From NCBI GenBank assembly GCA_035527255.1, contig DATLAW010000179.1, positions 1 through 24,391 on the forward strand: DNA of 24,391 bases, read 5' to 3'. Below, piece after piece: positions 13,856 to 23,248 of the stretch. The notes beneath the pieces were generated by a model. That model did no database searches, was not told where the DNA came from, and saw only the letters and a program-made list of their open reading frames with translations. The position numbers and the translations under genes were made by a program. The DNA comes from Thermohalobaculum sp035527255. Its GTDB lineage: Bacteria; Pseudomonadota; Alphaproteobacteria; Rhodobacterales; Rhodobacteraceae. Within the stretch, counting starts at the first letter, position 1, and the number at the start of each line of letters is the position of its first letter.

Positions 13856-16477
13856 ATGCGCACCGATGAAGCACCGAGCCCGCAACAATCGACCCGGCTG
13901 GCCGATTATCGTGCACCGGACTGGCTGATCGACAGCGTCGCGCTGGATTTCGACCTTGCCCCCTCGGCGACCCGGGTAGTCGCCCGCATCGCTTTTCGCC
14001 GCAATCCGGAGCGTGCTGGCGAGGGCCCGGCCGATTTGCGACTCGATGGCCGAATGGTTGCCTTGGTGTCGGCGGCGGTGAACGGCCAACCGGTCGAGCC
14101 CGAGTTGACCCGCGAAGGCCTGCGGGTGCCCGCCGACAAACTTCCGGGCGAGAAATTCACCTGGACCTGCGAGACCGAGATCGACCCCGAGGCCAATACC
14201 TCGCTGGAGGGGTTGTACATCTCCAAAGGCATGTTCTGTACCCAGTGCGAGGCAGAGGGTTTCCGCAAGATCACCTTCTACCAGGATCGCCCTGACGTAA
14301 TGGCCACATTCCGAGTGCGGATCGAGGCTGACCGCGCCACCTGCCCGGTGCTGTTGTCGAATGGCAACCCGGTCGCCTCGGGAGACTTGCCCAAGGGCCG
14401 GCACTTTGCAGAGTGGGAGGACCCGCACCCGAAGCCCGCCTATCTGTTCGCGCTGGTGGCCGGTGATCTGGTCTCGCATGACGACAGCTTTACCACGGCC
14501 AGCGGCCGCGACGTGGCACTGAAGATATATGTCCGCCCTGGCGACGAGGGCAAATGCGCCTATGCGATGGACAGCCTGGTACGCTCGATGCGCTGGGACG
14601 AGGAAGCCTATGGCCGCGAATACGACCTCGACCTGTTCATGATCGTTGCCGTCGACGACTTCAACATGGGGGCGATGGAGAACAAGGGGCTGAACGTCTT
14701 CAACTCGAAATACGTCCTCGCCAGCCCGGAGACCGCGACCGACCGTGACTACGAGTTGATCGAGGGCATCATTGCCCATGAGTATTTCCACAACTGGACC
14801 GGTAACCGCATCACCTGCCGCGACTGGTTTCAGCTGTGCCTGAAAGAGGGTCTGACGGTTTACCGCGACCAGCAGTTCTCGGGCGACCAGCGCAGCCATG
14901 CGGTCAAGCGGATTGGCGATGTGAAAATGCTGCGCTCGCGCCAGTTTCGCGAGGATCAGGGGCCGCTGGCGCATGCCGTCCGACCGGAGGAATACGTCGA
15001 GATCAATAACTTCTACACCGCCACGATCTATGAAAAAGGCGCCGAGGTGATCGGCATGCTCGAGACGCTGGTCGGCGCGGATGGCTACCGCAAGGCGCTG
15101 GATCTGTATTTCGAGCGCCACGACGGACAGGCCTGCACCATCGAGCAGTTCCGGCAGTGTTTCGAGGATGCAACCGGCCAAGACCTCTCGCAGTTCGCCC
15201 GGTGGTGGAGCCAGGCGGGCACACCAAGGATCGCCGTCAAGGAAGAATGGGCAGACGGCCGCTACACCCTGACCCTGCGACAGACCACGCCACCGACAGC
15301 GGGGCAGGATGGAAAACAGCCGTTGGTCATCCCGGTCGCTGTGGGTCTCCTTGGCGCGAACGGCGATGAGGTATTGCCGACCCAGGTGCTGGAGCTGAGC
15401 GACACCGAACAGAGCTTTACTTTCGAGGGGCTGGGGTCGCGTCCGATCCCCTCGATCCTGCGTGGATTTTCGGCGCCGGTGATCGTCGAGCGTGAAACCA
15501 CGGACGCGGAATCCGCCTTCCTGCTGGCCCATGATACCGACCCCTTCAACCGGTGGGAAGCCGGGCGCCGCTACGCCGTTCGCATCGCGCTGGGGCTGAT
15601 CGCGGGGGACAGTGGGGTGCCCACCGCCTGGGTCGAGGGTATCGGTGCGGTACTGACGGATGAGAGCCTCGACCCGGCGTTCCGGGCGATGGCGCTGGAA
15701 ATTCCGGGGATCGATGAGATCACTGGCGAGATCTGGGCGGGTGGCGGGTTGTCCGACCCGGATGCCATCCATGCGGCGCTGCGCGAAATGCGCCAGACAC
15801 TCGGGAAAAAGCTGTCGGGGCAGCTATCTCGGTCATATGAAACATTGAAATCCGAAGGCCCCTACAGCCCGGATGCCGCCTCGGCTGGACGGCGGGCGTT
15901 GAAGAACCGTTGCCTGGCCCTGCGCACTGCGCCCGGCTCGGCAGACGCCTTTGCAGTGGCTGAGGCTCAGTTTCGAAGCGCTGACAACATGTCCGACGCT
16001 CTGCCGGCGCTAACCGTACTGGTCCACGAGGGCGCACCGGTTGCTGATGCTTTGCTGGCGGATTTCCATACCCGCTGGCGACATGACCCGTTGGTGGTCG
16101 ACAAGTGGCTTGCCATACAGGCGTCCGCGCCGTTGCCGGGCACTCTCGACCGGGTCCAGGCATTGACTGGCCACGCCTCGTTCGATTGGAAAAACCCGAA
16201 CAAGTTCCGTTCGCTGATCGGGGTGATGGCGGCGGCAAACTCGGTGGTTTTCCATCGCGCCGATGGTGCGGGTTACAAGTTCCTCGCTGACTGGTTGATC
16301 CGGCTCGACGCGATCAACCCGCAGACCGCGGCCCGGGTTGTTGGCACATTCGAGACCTACCGCCGCTACGACACTGCGCGCCAAGCGCTGATGCGGGCCG
16401 AGCTGGAGCGGATCGCGGCGGTGGAGGGCTTGTCGAAAAACACCCGCGAAATGGTTGAGCGGATGCTGGCGGGGTGA
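13856..16477 (+). CDS. pepN: Aminopeptidase N (M1 family metallopeptidase)
   Basis: This 873-residue cytoplasmic zinc enzyme removes N-terminal residues from peptides in the last steps of protein turnover. M1 hallmarks are visible: the exopeptidase motif GAMEN (272-276) in DDFNMGAMENKGLNVFNSKYVL, and the zinc motif HEYFHNW (308-314) with the third ligand E331 in LKEGLTVYRDQQ. The N-terminal beta domain, the segment MFCTQCEAEGFRKITFYQD (126-144) and the C-terminal helical domain are typical of the long bacterial PepN type, and the length is close to that of the E. coli enzyme. The start at 13856 has GAGGGAGA upstream; the frame opens 12 codons earlier but without conserved sequence or a ribosome site. 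Confidence 0.97.
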   Translation: MRTDEAPSPQQSTRLADYRAPDWLIDSVALDFDLAPSATRVVARIAFRRNPERAGEGPADLRLDGRMVALVSAAVNGQPVEPELTREGLRVPADKLPGEKFTWTCETEIDPEANTSLEGLYISKGMFCTQCEAEGFRKITFYQDRPDVMATFRVRIEADRATCPVLLSNGNPVASGDLPKGRHFAEWEDPHPKPAYLFALVAGDLVSHDDSFTTASGRDVALKIYVRPGDEGKCAYAMDSLVRSMRWDEEAYGREYDLDLFMIVAVDDFNMGAMENKGLNVFNSKYVLASPETATDRDYELIEGIIAHEYFHNWTGNRITCRDWFQLCLKEGLTVYRDQQFSGDQRSHAVKRIGDVKMLRSRQFREDQGPLAHAVRPEEYVEINNFYTATIYEKGAEVIGMLETLVGADGYRKALDLYFERHDGQACTIEQFRQCFEDATGQDLSQFARWWSQAGTPRIAVKEEWADGRYTLTLRQTTPPTAGQDGKQPLVIPVAVGLLGANGDEVLPTQVLELSDTEQSFTFEGLGSRPIPSILRGFSAPVIVERETTDAESAFLLAHDTDPFNRWEAGRRYAVRIALGLIAGDSGVPTAWVEGIGAVLTDESLDPAFRAMALEIPGIDEITGEIWAGGGLSDPDAIHAALREMRQTLGKKLSGQLSRSYETLKSEGPYSPDAASAGRRALKNRCLALRTAPGSADAFAVAEAQFRSADNMSDALPALTVLVHEGAPVADALLADFHTRWRHDPLVVDKWLAIQASAPLPGTLDRVQALTGHASFDWKNPNKFRSLIGVMAAANSVVFHRADGAGYKFLADWLIRLDAINPQTAARVVGTFETYRRYDTARQALMRAELERIAAVEGLSKNTREMVERMLAG

Positions 16478-16603
16478 GACGAGCCGACCTATACTTCCCT
16501 GGGCTTGACTTGGCGCACACATCGCGGCTGAATTTGAGCGTGTGGATCACGACATCAGACTAACCCTTGGCCCGATCTACCCATTCCAGGTTACCGTGCC
16601 GAT

Positions 16604-19600
16604 TCAACGATGATTTTTCAGGCTGTGCTGGACTCGCAATTCCCAGGCTTTCGCCTTCTGGCGCTTAGCTGCTGCTGTGGCGTCTGCAAAGCACTGCCTG
16701 ACCGTTGAAGGATCGCCACCGGATTGGGCCAGCAACTCGCCCTTGATCCGGTATATTTCCGATTCCGCATAACCTTCTGAAGTCCTGGCCATGAATTCTT
16801 CGGCGCCGGCAATTTCTTTCAGTCCTTCTTCGGGCTTGCCAAGAACCCCGAGCGCTTCGCCGAGCAAAGCCAGATACTGGGTGCGATGCGCCAGAGCGCC
16901 GGCACCCAATTCCCCGGCCAAACCATCGTGCATCGACTGTAGGCCTTCCGCGCCATTTCCGGCCATGCAAAGCGCCCAGCCCCGCATGATCAATGCATGG
17001 CCCAGCCAGGCGGGAAAACCTTGTTCTCGTGACAATCCCAGAAGATCTTCAGCAATCTCCCGCACCCGTTCCACGTTGCCGAGAACATGCTCAACCCGGG
17101 TTGCGATCCAAAGTGAAAACCCAATACTGAACTGATGCGACGATGCCTGGGCTGCATTCAGGCTCGCGGCATTCAACTCGACCGCCTTTTCCGAATGGCC
17201 GAGAATAGACTGGGTCAAAGCCCCGAAACCCAGGCCGACAATTCCCGGGTCCTCGCCCCAACGAGAAATCCAATATTGATGCTGATCAGGGTGATAATAT
17301 GAAACGCCCTTGGTGAGATATTCCTCAGCGCGTTTCAGCTCGCCGAGGAACAAGGAGTTGTAGCCGTGTGCGACATTGGCCGGCAGTTGGTAGTCCTTGT
17401 CGTCGCTCATTCCGGCTTGCGCCAACAGACGCTCGCCCACCCTGTCAGCCTCGCGCAGTTCGCCGCGAAGGGCATGAAACCTGTGCAGCGCCAGATAAAC
17501 AGGAAAGTGTTCAAGGGTTTCCTCAGCACGATCGCATATCAATTGCGCCCGGCGGTAGACGGTTTCAGCATCGACCGTCGCCCAGCCTTTTGACATTGTA
17601 TAACCGGCCCCCAACAGCAACAGGATCGGCAGCTCCTCCCCGTCACGTTCCGCCGACTTCGGCAAGTTACCGAGCAGTTCGCGAGCGTGTTCCAGATGGT
17701 TGAGGGCTTCGGTATTTTCCGAGCGCTGAATGCAACGCTCGCCAGCTGCTCGAAGATAGGCAATTGCCTTTCGCGTCAACCCGGCGGCTTCATAATGACG
17801 GGCCAGTATTTCCGGCTGATCAACGAACTGGGAGGCATATTTGGTCTCCATCGCTGCCGCGACACCTGCGTGCAGCCTCTGGCGTTTTGTCCGCACCAGG
17901 CTGTTATAGGCGGCGTCCTGAATGAGGCCATGCTTGAAGGTAAATACGGCATCCGGAATGGTGCCGCGCCGATAGATCAGCTGCGCCTCGATCAGTAGTC
18001 GCAACGCGTCTTCAAGGTCTTGCTCGTTCATCAGCGAAACTGCCAACAGCAATTCGTAGGAAAACTGACGCCCGATCACCGCCCCGATCAATGCCACCTC
18101 TTTTATCGGCGCCAGTCTGTCGAGACGGGCCATCAAGGAATCCTGCAATGTTGTGGGGATTGCAAAAGACGGTAGCGGCCCGGCGGCCTCATAGTGATCG
18201 CCAACATCGGTCAGATAACCACTTTCCAGAAGCGTCTTTGTCAACTCCTCGATGAACAGGGGCACGCCATCACTTTTGTCGATAATCTGGTGCATGATCT
18301 CGGCCGGCAACGGTTTGCCGGCCACATTGATCACAGCTTCTTCTACCGTTTTGCGTGAAAGCCGACTAAGCGGCAGTGTGGTCACATGCGGCAAATGCGT
18401 ACAGGATGGCTCGAACGTCGGCCTGTAGCTTGCCAGCAGCAGAATCCGATGGTCCTTGATCTCATCAATCAGCAGATCGAGATATTCCAGCGTTGTCGGG
18501 TCGATCCAATGCAGATCCTCCATCAGCAGCAGCAGCGGCTCAGTGCTGGACTGCACCTTGATTTGGTTGACCAATGCCTCGAGGGTTTTGTCCTTGATCT
18601 TTTGCGGACTGATTTCCAGTGCTCCAAATCGTTTATCGGTCGGCACCGACAGCAACTTGGCATAAAGCGGTGTCACGCTGGCCGTATCGAGCCCCGCTGT
18701 TTCGACCAGCGCATTCAGCCGGTCGAGTTTTTCCGCCGCCGACATGTCGCGCCGGATGCCAGCGCCGCGCTGAAGTCCGATGATGACCGGAAATAGAGCG
18801 CTGTTGGCGTGATATGGCGAGCAAAAGCTGCGCATGCAGCGCGCCTGGCCACCGCTGGCATAGTCCTGGAGTTCCTGCAGGAGCCGCGATTTGCCGATGC
18901 CCGCCTCGCCGGACAACAAGACCACCTGGCCAGCGCCGCTCGACGCCTCCTGCCAACGCCGTTTGAGGATGTCGATTTCCTCATCCCGTCCGGTCAGCGG
19001 CGTCAGTTCAAGACCTTGCCGCGTCGCCGCAAAGCGGCTGTCCAGGGCCTGATCGGACACCACCTGCCAAGCCTGCACGTGGTCCTCAAAGCCCTTCAGA
19101 TCGTGCCTGCCCAGATCCTTCAATTCGAACAGCCCGCCAACCAATCGCCGCGTCTCATTGGAAATCACCACGGCATCAAGATCGGCAATGGCCTGCAGCC
19201 GGGCCGCCAGATTTGGTGTCTCTCCGACAACAGAATGCTGTTGAGCGGTGCCGCTGCTGATCAAGTCGCCCACAACCACGTCGCCAGTGGCGATCCCGAC
19301 GCGGGAATGCAAGACGACGTCAGGATGGGCAACGAGTGTGCGGATGGTATCAACGATTTCCAGCGCCGTTCGCACGGCGCGTTCCGGGTCATGTTCGTCG
19401 GCGCTCGGATAACCGAAATAGACCAGAATCCCATCGCCGAGATAGTTGGCGATATATCCATTGTAACGCTTCACTATAGTTTCGCAGCAGGTTTGATAGC
19501 GCATGATAATTTCGCGCATATCTTCCGGGTCAAATTTCACCGAAAGGGCAGTGGAACCCGCCAAATCGGTGAACATGACCGTCAGATGACGGCGTTCCGG

Positions 19601-19861
19601 CTGGCCGATCTGCGCCACAAAGCCGGCATTGGGCTCAGCCACAGTTTCTGCCGTTGTCAGATTCGGCGCCTGTTCATCATTCCTGGCGATGTCCGCAATC
19701 GCCCGCATCAAGCGCTTGCGATGACCAAGCGGTATCCCAAGATCCTTCAGATCCTGCTCATCAAGCGCGCCAAGAACGTCGCCGTCGATTTTGTTCTCGG
19801 CGAACAGATCAATATATTCCGCGAGGCCGAGACTATTCAGCCATTCATCCAGATCAATCAT
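16604..19861 (-). CDS. SAM domain - class III nucleotidyl cyclase - STAND ATPase - TPR protein
   Basis: The 1085-residue protein has four parts. A SAM domain (1-60) contains WLNSLGLAEYIDLFAEN. A class III cyclase catalytic domain (about 90-268) has metal Asp D99 in MFTDLAGST, D143 in NYLGDGILVYFG, and GETPNLAARL (213-222) with the Asn and Arg of the transition-state site. An AAA/STAND-type ATPase follows, with Walker A SGEAGIGKS (317-325) and Walker B LLLLMEDLHWID (443-454). The rest to 1085 is long, helical and TPR-like. Both metal Asp residues are present, so cyclase activity (cAMP by family precedent) is plausible, gated by the ATPase and repeat sensor. No membrane segment is seen. The start is inferred; its ribosome site is weak. 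It is convergent with pepN, and no partner gene is adjacent. Confidence 0.9.
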   Translation of the reverse strand: MIDLDEWLNSLGLAEYIDLFAENKIDGDVLGALDEQDLKDLGIPLGHRKRLMRAIADIARNDEQAPNLTTAETVAEPNAGFVAQIGQPERRHLTVMFTDLAGSTALSVKFDPEDMREIIMRYQTCCETIVKRYNGYIANYLGDGILVYFGYPSADEHDPERAVRTALEIVDTIRTLVAHPDVVLHSRVGIATGDVVVGDLISSGTAQQHSVVGETPNLAARLQAIADLDAVVISNETRRLVGGLFELKDLGRHDLKGFEDHVQAWQVVSDQALDSRFAATRQGLELTPLTGRDEEIDILKRRWQEASSGAGQVVLLSGEAGIGKSRLLQELQDYASGGQARCMRSFCSPYHANSALFPVIIGLQRGAGIRRDMSAAEKLDRLNALVETAGLDTASVTPLYAKLLSVPTDKRFGALEISPQKIKDKTLEALVNQIKVQSSTEPLLLLMEDLHWIDPTTLEYLDLLIDEIKDHRILLLASYRPTFEPSCTHLPHVTTLPLSRLSRKTVEEAVINVAGKPLPAEIMHQIIDKSDGVPLFIEELTKTLLESGYLTDVGDHYEAAGPLPSFAIPTTLQDSLMARLDRLAPIKEVALIGAVIGRQFSYELLLAVSLMNEQDLEDALRLLIEAQLIYRRGTIPDAVFTFKHGLIQDAAYNSLVRTKRQRLHAGVAAAMETKYASQFVDQPEILARHYEAAGLTRKAIAYLRAAGERCIQRSENTEALNHLEHARELLGNLPKSAERDGEELPILLLLGAGYTMSKGWATVDAETVYRRAQLICDRAEETLEHFPVYLALHRFHALRGELREADRVGERLLAQAGMSDDKDYQLPANVAHGYNSLFLGELKRAEEYLTKGVSYYHPDQHQYWISRWGEDPGIVGLGFGALTQSILGHSEKAVELNAASLNAAQASSHQFSIGFSLWIATRVEHVLGNVERVREIAEDLLGLSREQGFPAWLGHALIMRGWALCMAGNGAEGLQSMHDGLAGELGAGALAHRTQYLALLGEALGVLGKPEEGLKEIAGAEEFMARTSEGYAESEIYRIKGELLAQSGGDPSTVRQCFADATAAAKRQKAKAWELRVQHSLKNHR

Positions 19862-19983
19862 GACGGTCGTAGCCTAATGATAAGCATTACTGCCAGTCGG
19901 GCGGTCCGTCACCCTCATGGCCCAAGGCATAACGACTTGAGGCCCCGGGTCAAGCCCGACGAAGTTGGGGCGGGCATGGCGCC

Positions 19984-21582
19984 TTACCGCCCCTGCACCA
20001 CGCTCTCGTCGAATTCGATCAGCGTCGGGCCGGGGCGGGCTGCGGCCTCACGCAACAGTGTCGGCAGCACCTCCAGCGTGTCCATCCGCACGCCTGCCAT
20101 GCAGTACGCCTTGGCGATGGCGACGAAATCCGGGGTGTGCAGGTCGACGCCGACGGGTGTGATCTGGCGGGCGACCATATAGCTCTTGATCTCGCCGTAG
20201 CCCTGATTGTTCCAGACTAGCAGGATTACACGAAGCCCTTCCTCGATCGCCGCGCCAATTTCGGTCAGCGTGAACTGCAGCCCGCCGTCGCCGGCAATGC
20301 AGACCACCGGCCCACCGATCGCCCGCGCGGCGCCGATGGCGGCGGGCAGGCCATAGCCAAGCGCACCATAGCCGGTGGCGGCGTTGAACCAGCGGCTCGG
20401 CGCCGGGGCCGCATAGTACAAGTTCCCGGCATAGACGGCTTGGGTTGAGTCGCCGACGATTGGTGCATTGGGCAAGGTATCGCGGATCATATCCAGAAAC
20501 CCGACCGATGCGCGGTAGGCAGCACCAAGCTCCTCGAAAGCAACCTCCCGCGCCACCCTCGCCCGCGTGGCGCCGTCACGCGCGGGCACAGCGTCGCCCA
20601 ACGCTAACCGCAGCGCTGGCACAGCCTCACCCACGTCCGCCACCAGGGCCAAGTCCGGCACAGCCCCACGGCCAATCTGCTCCGGGTCGATGTCGACGCG
20701 GATCAGGCGGCCCTGGACGATCATCTCGCTTCGGTCATACATGTCGTAGTCAGTGCGGCCGATCTCGGTTCCCAGCGCCAGCACCACGTCGGAAGTCCCG
20801 ATCAGGTCGCGGATCGCCTCCAGCGACGGACTGGCGGGAACGGCCAAAGGGTGATCACCGGACAGGATGCCCCGTGCATTGGTGGTCATCACCACCGGCG
20901 CACCCAACCGTTCGGCCAACACTGTAATCCCATCGGCCGCCCAACGCGCACCACCTCCGGTCAGGATCAGGGGCTTGCGGGCCGACCCCAGCCATCGCGC
21001 CGCCTCGGCCAATCCGGCGGCGCCGGGGGCTGGCGGGGTCAGGCGCTGCGGGCGATTGAAGGGAACCTGCCCCGCCTCGATCGAGAAAAGATCGCGCGGG
21101 ATCTCGATATGCACCGGTCGGGGCCGCGCGCCTTCGAACACCGCCCAGGCGCGGGCCAGGACTGCAGGAAGCTCGCCCGGAGTCATGATAGTGTGCGAGA
21201 ACGCCGCGCATTGGCCCGCGATCAGGCTCTGCCGACGGACCTCGTGGAGGTCGCCAGCTTCCATTCCCAGCGCACCGCGCGCGTTGACCGCCGAGACCAC
21301 CAGCATCGGCACGCTATCGCCGTAAGCCTGCGCCATTGCGGTAGCGATGTTGGTCAGGCCCGGCCCGGTGATGACGAAAGCAACGCCGGGGCGGCCAGAC
21401 ACCCGCGCATAGCCATCGGCCATGAAGCCAGCGCCCTGCTCGTGGCGCGGGGTGACATGGTGGATATCGCTGGCAGCGAGGCCGCGATACATCTCGACCG
21501 TATGGACGCCAGGAATGCCGAAGACGGTATCGACGCCGTAAGCCTCCAGCCACTCGACCAATCTTTCGCCCAGTGTCGGCAT
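19984..21582 (-). CDS. ThDP-dependent acetolactate synthase-like enzyme (possible 5-guanidino-2-oxopentanoate decarboxylase)
   Basis: The 532-residue protein has the three-domain layout of ThDP enzymes of the acetolactate synthase group. The catalytic Glu is E48 in TPRHEQGAGFMADGYAR. The central domain holds KPLILTGGGARWA. The ThDP/Mg motif runs from GDGG (431) to the NN pair at 458-459. Similar proteins in Rhodobacterales are often named 5-guanidino-2-oxopentanoate decarboxylase after the Pseudomonas arginine-transaminase pathway. That specificity cannot be confirmed from motifs, and no arginine-pathway gene is nearby. No regulatory subunit (ilvH) is adjacent, which argues against biosynthetic acetolactate synthase. 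The start has an AAAGGGG site. The gene follows the PrpD-family gene by 33 bases on the same strand, so a two-gene catabolic operon is likely. Confidence 0.8.
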   Translation of the reverse strand: MPTLGERLVEWLEAYGVDTVFGIPGVHTVEMYRGLAASDIHHVTPRHEQGAGFMADGYARVSGRPGVAFVITGPGLTNIATAMAQAYGDSVPMLVVSAVNARGALGMEAGDLHEVRRQSLIAGQCAAFSHTIMTPGELPAVLARAWAVFEGARPRPVHIEIPRDLFSIEAGQVPFNRPQRLTPPAPGAAGLAEAARWLGSARKPLILTGGGARWAADGITVLAERLGAPVVMTTNARGILSGDHPLAVPASPSLEAIRDLIGTSDVVLALGTEIGRTDYDMYDRSEMIVQGRLIRVDIDPEQIGRGAVPDLALVADVGEAVPALRLALGDAVPARDGATRARVAREVAFEELGAAYRASVGFLDMIRDTLPNAPIVGDSTQAVYAGNLYYAAPAPSRWFNAATGYGALGYGLPAAIGAARAIGGPVVCIAGDGGLQFTLTEIGAAIEEGLRVILLVWNNQGYGEIKSYMVARQITPVGVDLHTPDFVAIAKAYCMAGVRMDTLEVLPTLLREAAARPGPTLIEFDESVVQGR

Positions 21583-21615
21583 AATAGCCCCTTTGAGAAT
21601 GACCAGACTTGCTGG

Positions 21616-22998
21616 CTACCGAGCGGCCAGCAACGCCGTCAACTCCCGCACATCTGCAATCTGGTCCAGCCGGGCGCAGATGCCCGCAATCGCCGCTGCC
21701 CGGTCGGTATCCAATGATGCAGCGGCGCAGCGGTGGAACTTCGCCAGCACCTCGTCCATGCTCAGTGGATCGGGGGGATTGCCTTTTGGGACGGCAACCT
21801 CGTCTCTGAGTACCGAGCCATCGGCGAAAGTGATCGCAATCGGATCTGGATCATCGGGGTCCATGCCGATATCGGGCCGCAGCGGCTCGCGCCGATCAAC
21901 GGTCACCTTGGCGGCAAGACTGCGGATGGCCGGGTTGGCGATGGCCGCGGTGGTGAAATCCGACGGCGTCACAGCGCCCGTCGTCAATGCCAGTGCCACG
22001 GTGTAGGGCTCCGAGAACAGCGCCTCGGCGGGGGTTTGTGGATCATCGAATGGAACGATTGCCCGGTGCGGGTCGATGAGGCTGACCCGGATCGCTGTGA
22101 TCGCGGAAAGGTCGATCCGATTCTGCGCCCACAATCGCAACGCCCCGTCGATGGCGCGGTGGGTGTAGCCGCAGCTGGAGTGGATCTTGATCGCCAACCC
22201 ATGCTCCTCGATCCCCCAAGGCGCTCCCAGCCGGTCGAGCGCCTGAAACTTCGCCGCGCCACGGGCCATCATCAAACTGCCGAAGCTAGCCGGACCGTCC
22301 AGCACCCCTGCCCCGGCGGTTGCGCCATGCGCGGCGAGGCTAGCCGCCATGATGCCGCCCTGTGCTGCCAGCCCGGCGTGGAGCGGTTTTGCCGTGGTGC
22401 CGAACTGGCTGACAAAACCGCCGCCCATCGACGTCGCAAGCAAAACTGCATTGGCGGCTTTCACGCCATCCAGCCGCACCAGCCGGGCCACCGCCGCCGC
22501 CGCGCCGATGGTGCCGAGGGACCGGGTCGAGTGCCAGCCCATGTTGTAGTGGCTCGGGTTCGTCGCCTCGCCGATGCACATGATGACCTCAAGCCCGACA
22601 ATATAGGCGTCGAGCAGGTCGGCTCCAGTACAATTCAGATCGGCGCCGGACGCCAGCAGCGCCGGTACCAGCACCGCACTGGGATGGGTGTAGCCGGGGT
22701 CCTCGTAATCATCGAGGTCGTAGGCATGTGCGGCCACGCCGTTGACCAATGCCGCCCAGGGCGGGGTTGTGGTTTGGGAAGTGCCAACGATCACAGATCC
22801 GCCCTGCCCCCATGCAGCGACAGTCTGCCGGGCTATCCGGGCGGGCTCAGACGCAGCGCCAAGCAGCATGCAACCGATCGTGTCCAAAAACGCAGTCCGC
22901 GCCCGCTCCATCGCCAACGGACTGTGATTGCGCGCCGCCGTCGCGATGAAGGCGCCGAGGCGCACGACTGCGTTACAAGTAATTGAGGCTGGGGTCAT
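21616..22998 (-). CDS. MmgE/PrpD family protein
   Basis: The 460-residue protein matches the MmgE/PrpD fold, which includes 2-methylcitrate dehydratase and cis-aconitate decarboxylase. Signatures are the N-terminal helical domain with FLDTIGCMLLGA (38-49), AHAYDLDDYEDPGYTHPSAVLVPA (90-113) with the conserved D94/D97 and H105, GWHSTRSLGTIGAA, KPLHAGLAAQGG, and KIHSSCGYTHRAIDGAL in the second half. Many members have unknown substrates; no prpB or prpC homologue is visible here, so 2-methylcitrate dehydratase is not supported. The start has no clear ribosome site. It is upstream of the ThDP enzyme on the same strand (33-base gap), which suggests a joint catabolic task. Confidence 0.87.
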   Translation of the reverse strand: MTPASITCNAVVRLGAFIATAARNHSPLAMERARTAFLDTIGCMLLGAASEPARIARQTVAAWGQGGSVIVGTSQTTTPPWAALVNGVAAHAYDLDDYEDPGYTHPSAVLVPALLASGADLNCTGADLLDAYIVGLEVIMCIGEATNPSHYNMGWHSTRSLGTIGAAAAVARLVRLDGVKAANAVLLATSMGGGFVSQFGTTAKPLHAGLAAQGGIMAASLAAHGATAGAGVLDGPASFGSLMMARGAAKFQALDRLGAPWGIEEHGLAIKIHSSCGYTHRAIDGALRLWAQNRIDLSAITAIRVSLIDPHRAIVPFDDPQTPAEALFSEPYTVALALTTGAVTPSDFTTAAIANPAIRSLAAKVTVDRREPLRPDIGMDPDDPDPIAITFADGSVLRDEVAVPKGNPPDPLSMDEVLAKFHRCAAASLDTDRAAAIAGICARLDQIADVRELTALLAAR

Positions 22999-23045
22999 TT
23001 AGGGCTCGCGGATAGTTCCCGGCATTTCCGGGCCGGGTCATCCTG

Positions 23046-23129
23046 TCACTGGGCGAGCCGCATCAACGCGTCAAAATCGGCATCCAGCGCTAATTTCCCG
23101 CCACGCCTGGCGCCGATTGCACACATCAT
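23046..23129 (-). pseudogene. Possible gene remnant (27-codon frame) upstream of the PrpD-family gene
   Basis: The minus strand encodes MMCAIGARRGGKLALDADF and a further eight residues ending in LAQ, then stops at 23046-23048. The same frame is open for four more codons (T-E-L-P-E...) back to a TGA. The residue pattern looks like the ordered C-terminus of a real protein, rather than random high-GC translation, but has no ribosome site and I cannot name a family. It could be leftover sequence from a lost gene or coincidence. Confidence 0.2.
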
Positions 23130-23248
23130 CTCAGGCAATTCGGTTCAGCGGCATTTTGGCGCTTGCTAAGCCGTGATAACCGGCGCTTTCTACCGCGAAC
23201 CCCAATCACGGTCGCGCCCGCGGCCCATCCGCATATCGGTCGCTTGCA

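Noticed and set aside
13760..15772. A 670-codon minus-strand frame opposite pepN
   Set aside because: It spans the pepN active-site region in antisense, shows no domain, and has no matching ribosome site.
19905..19962. CGGGTCAAGCCCG-type sequence resembling an alphaproteobacterial intergenic repeat
   Set aside because: Only one short copy was noticed in the window and the stem is four bases, so a repeat family cannot be supported here.
18809..20182. A 457-codon plus-strand frame over the cyclase and decarboxylase genes
   Set aside because: It crosses two well-supported minus-strand genes and their gap, with no family motif of its own.
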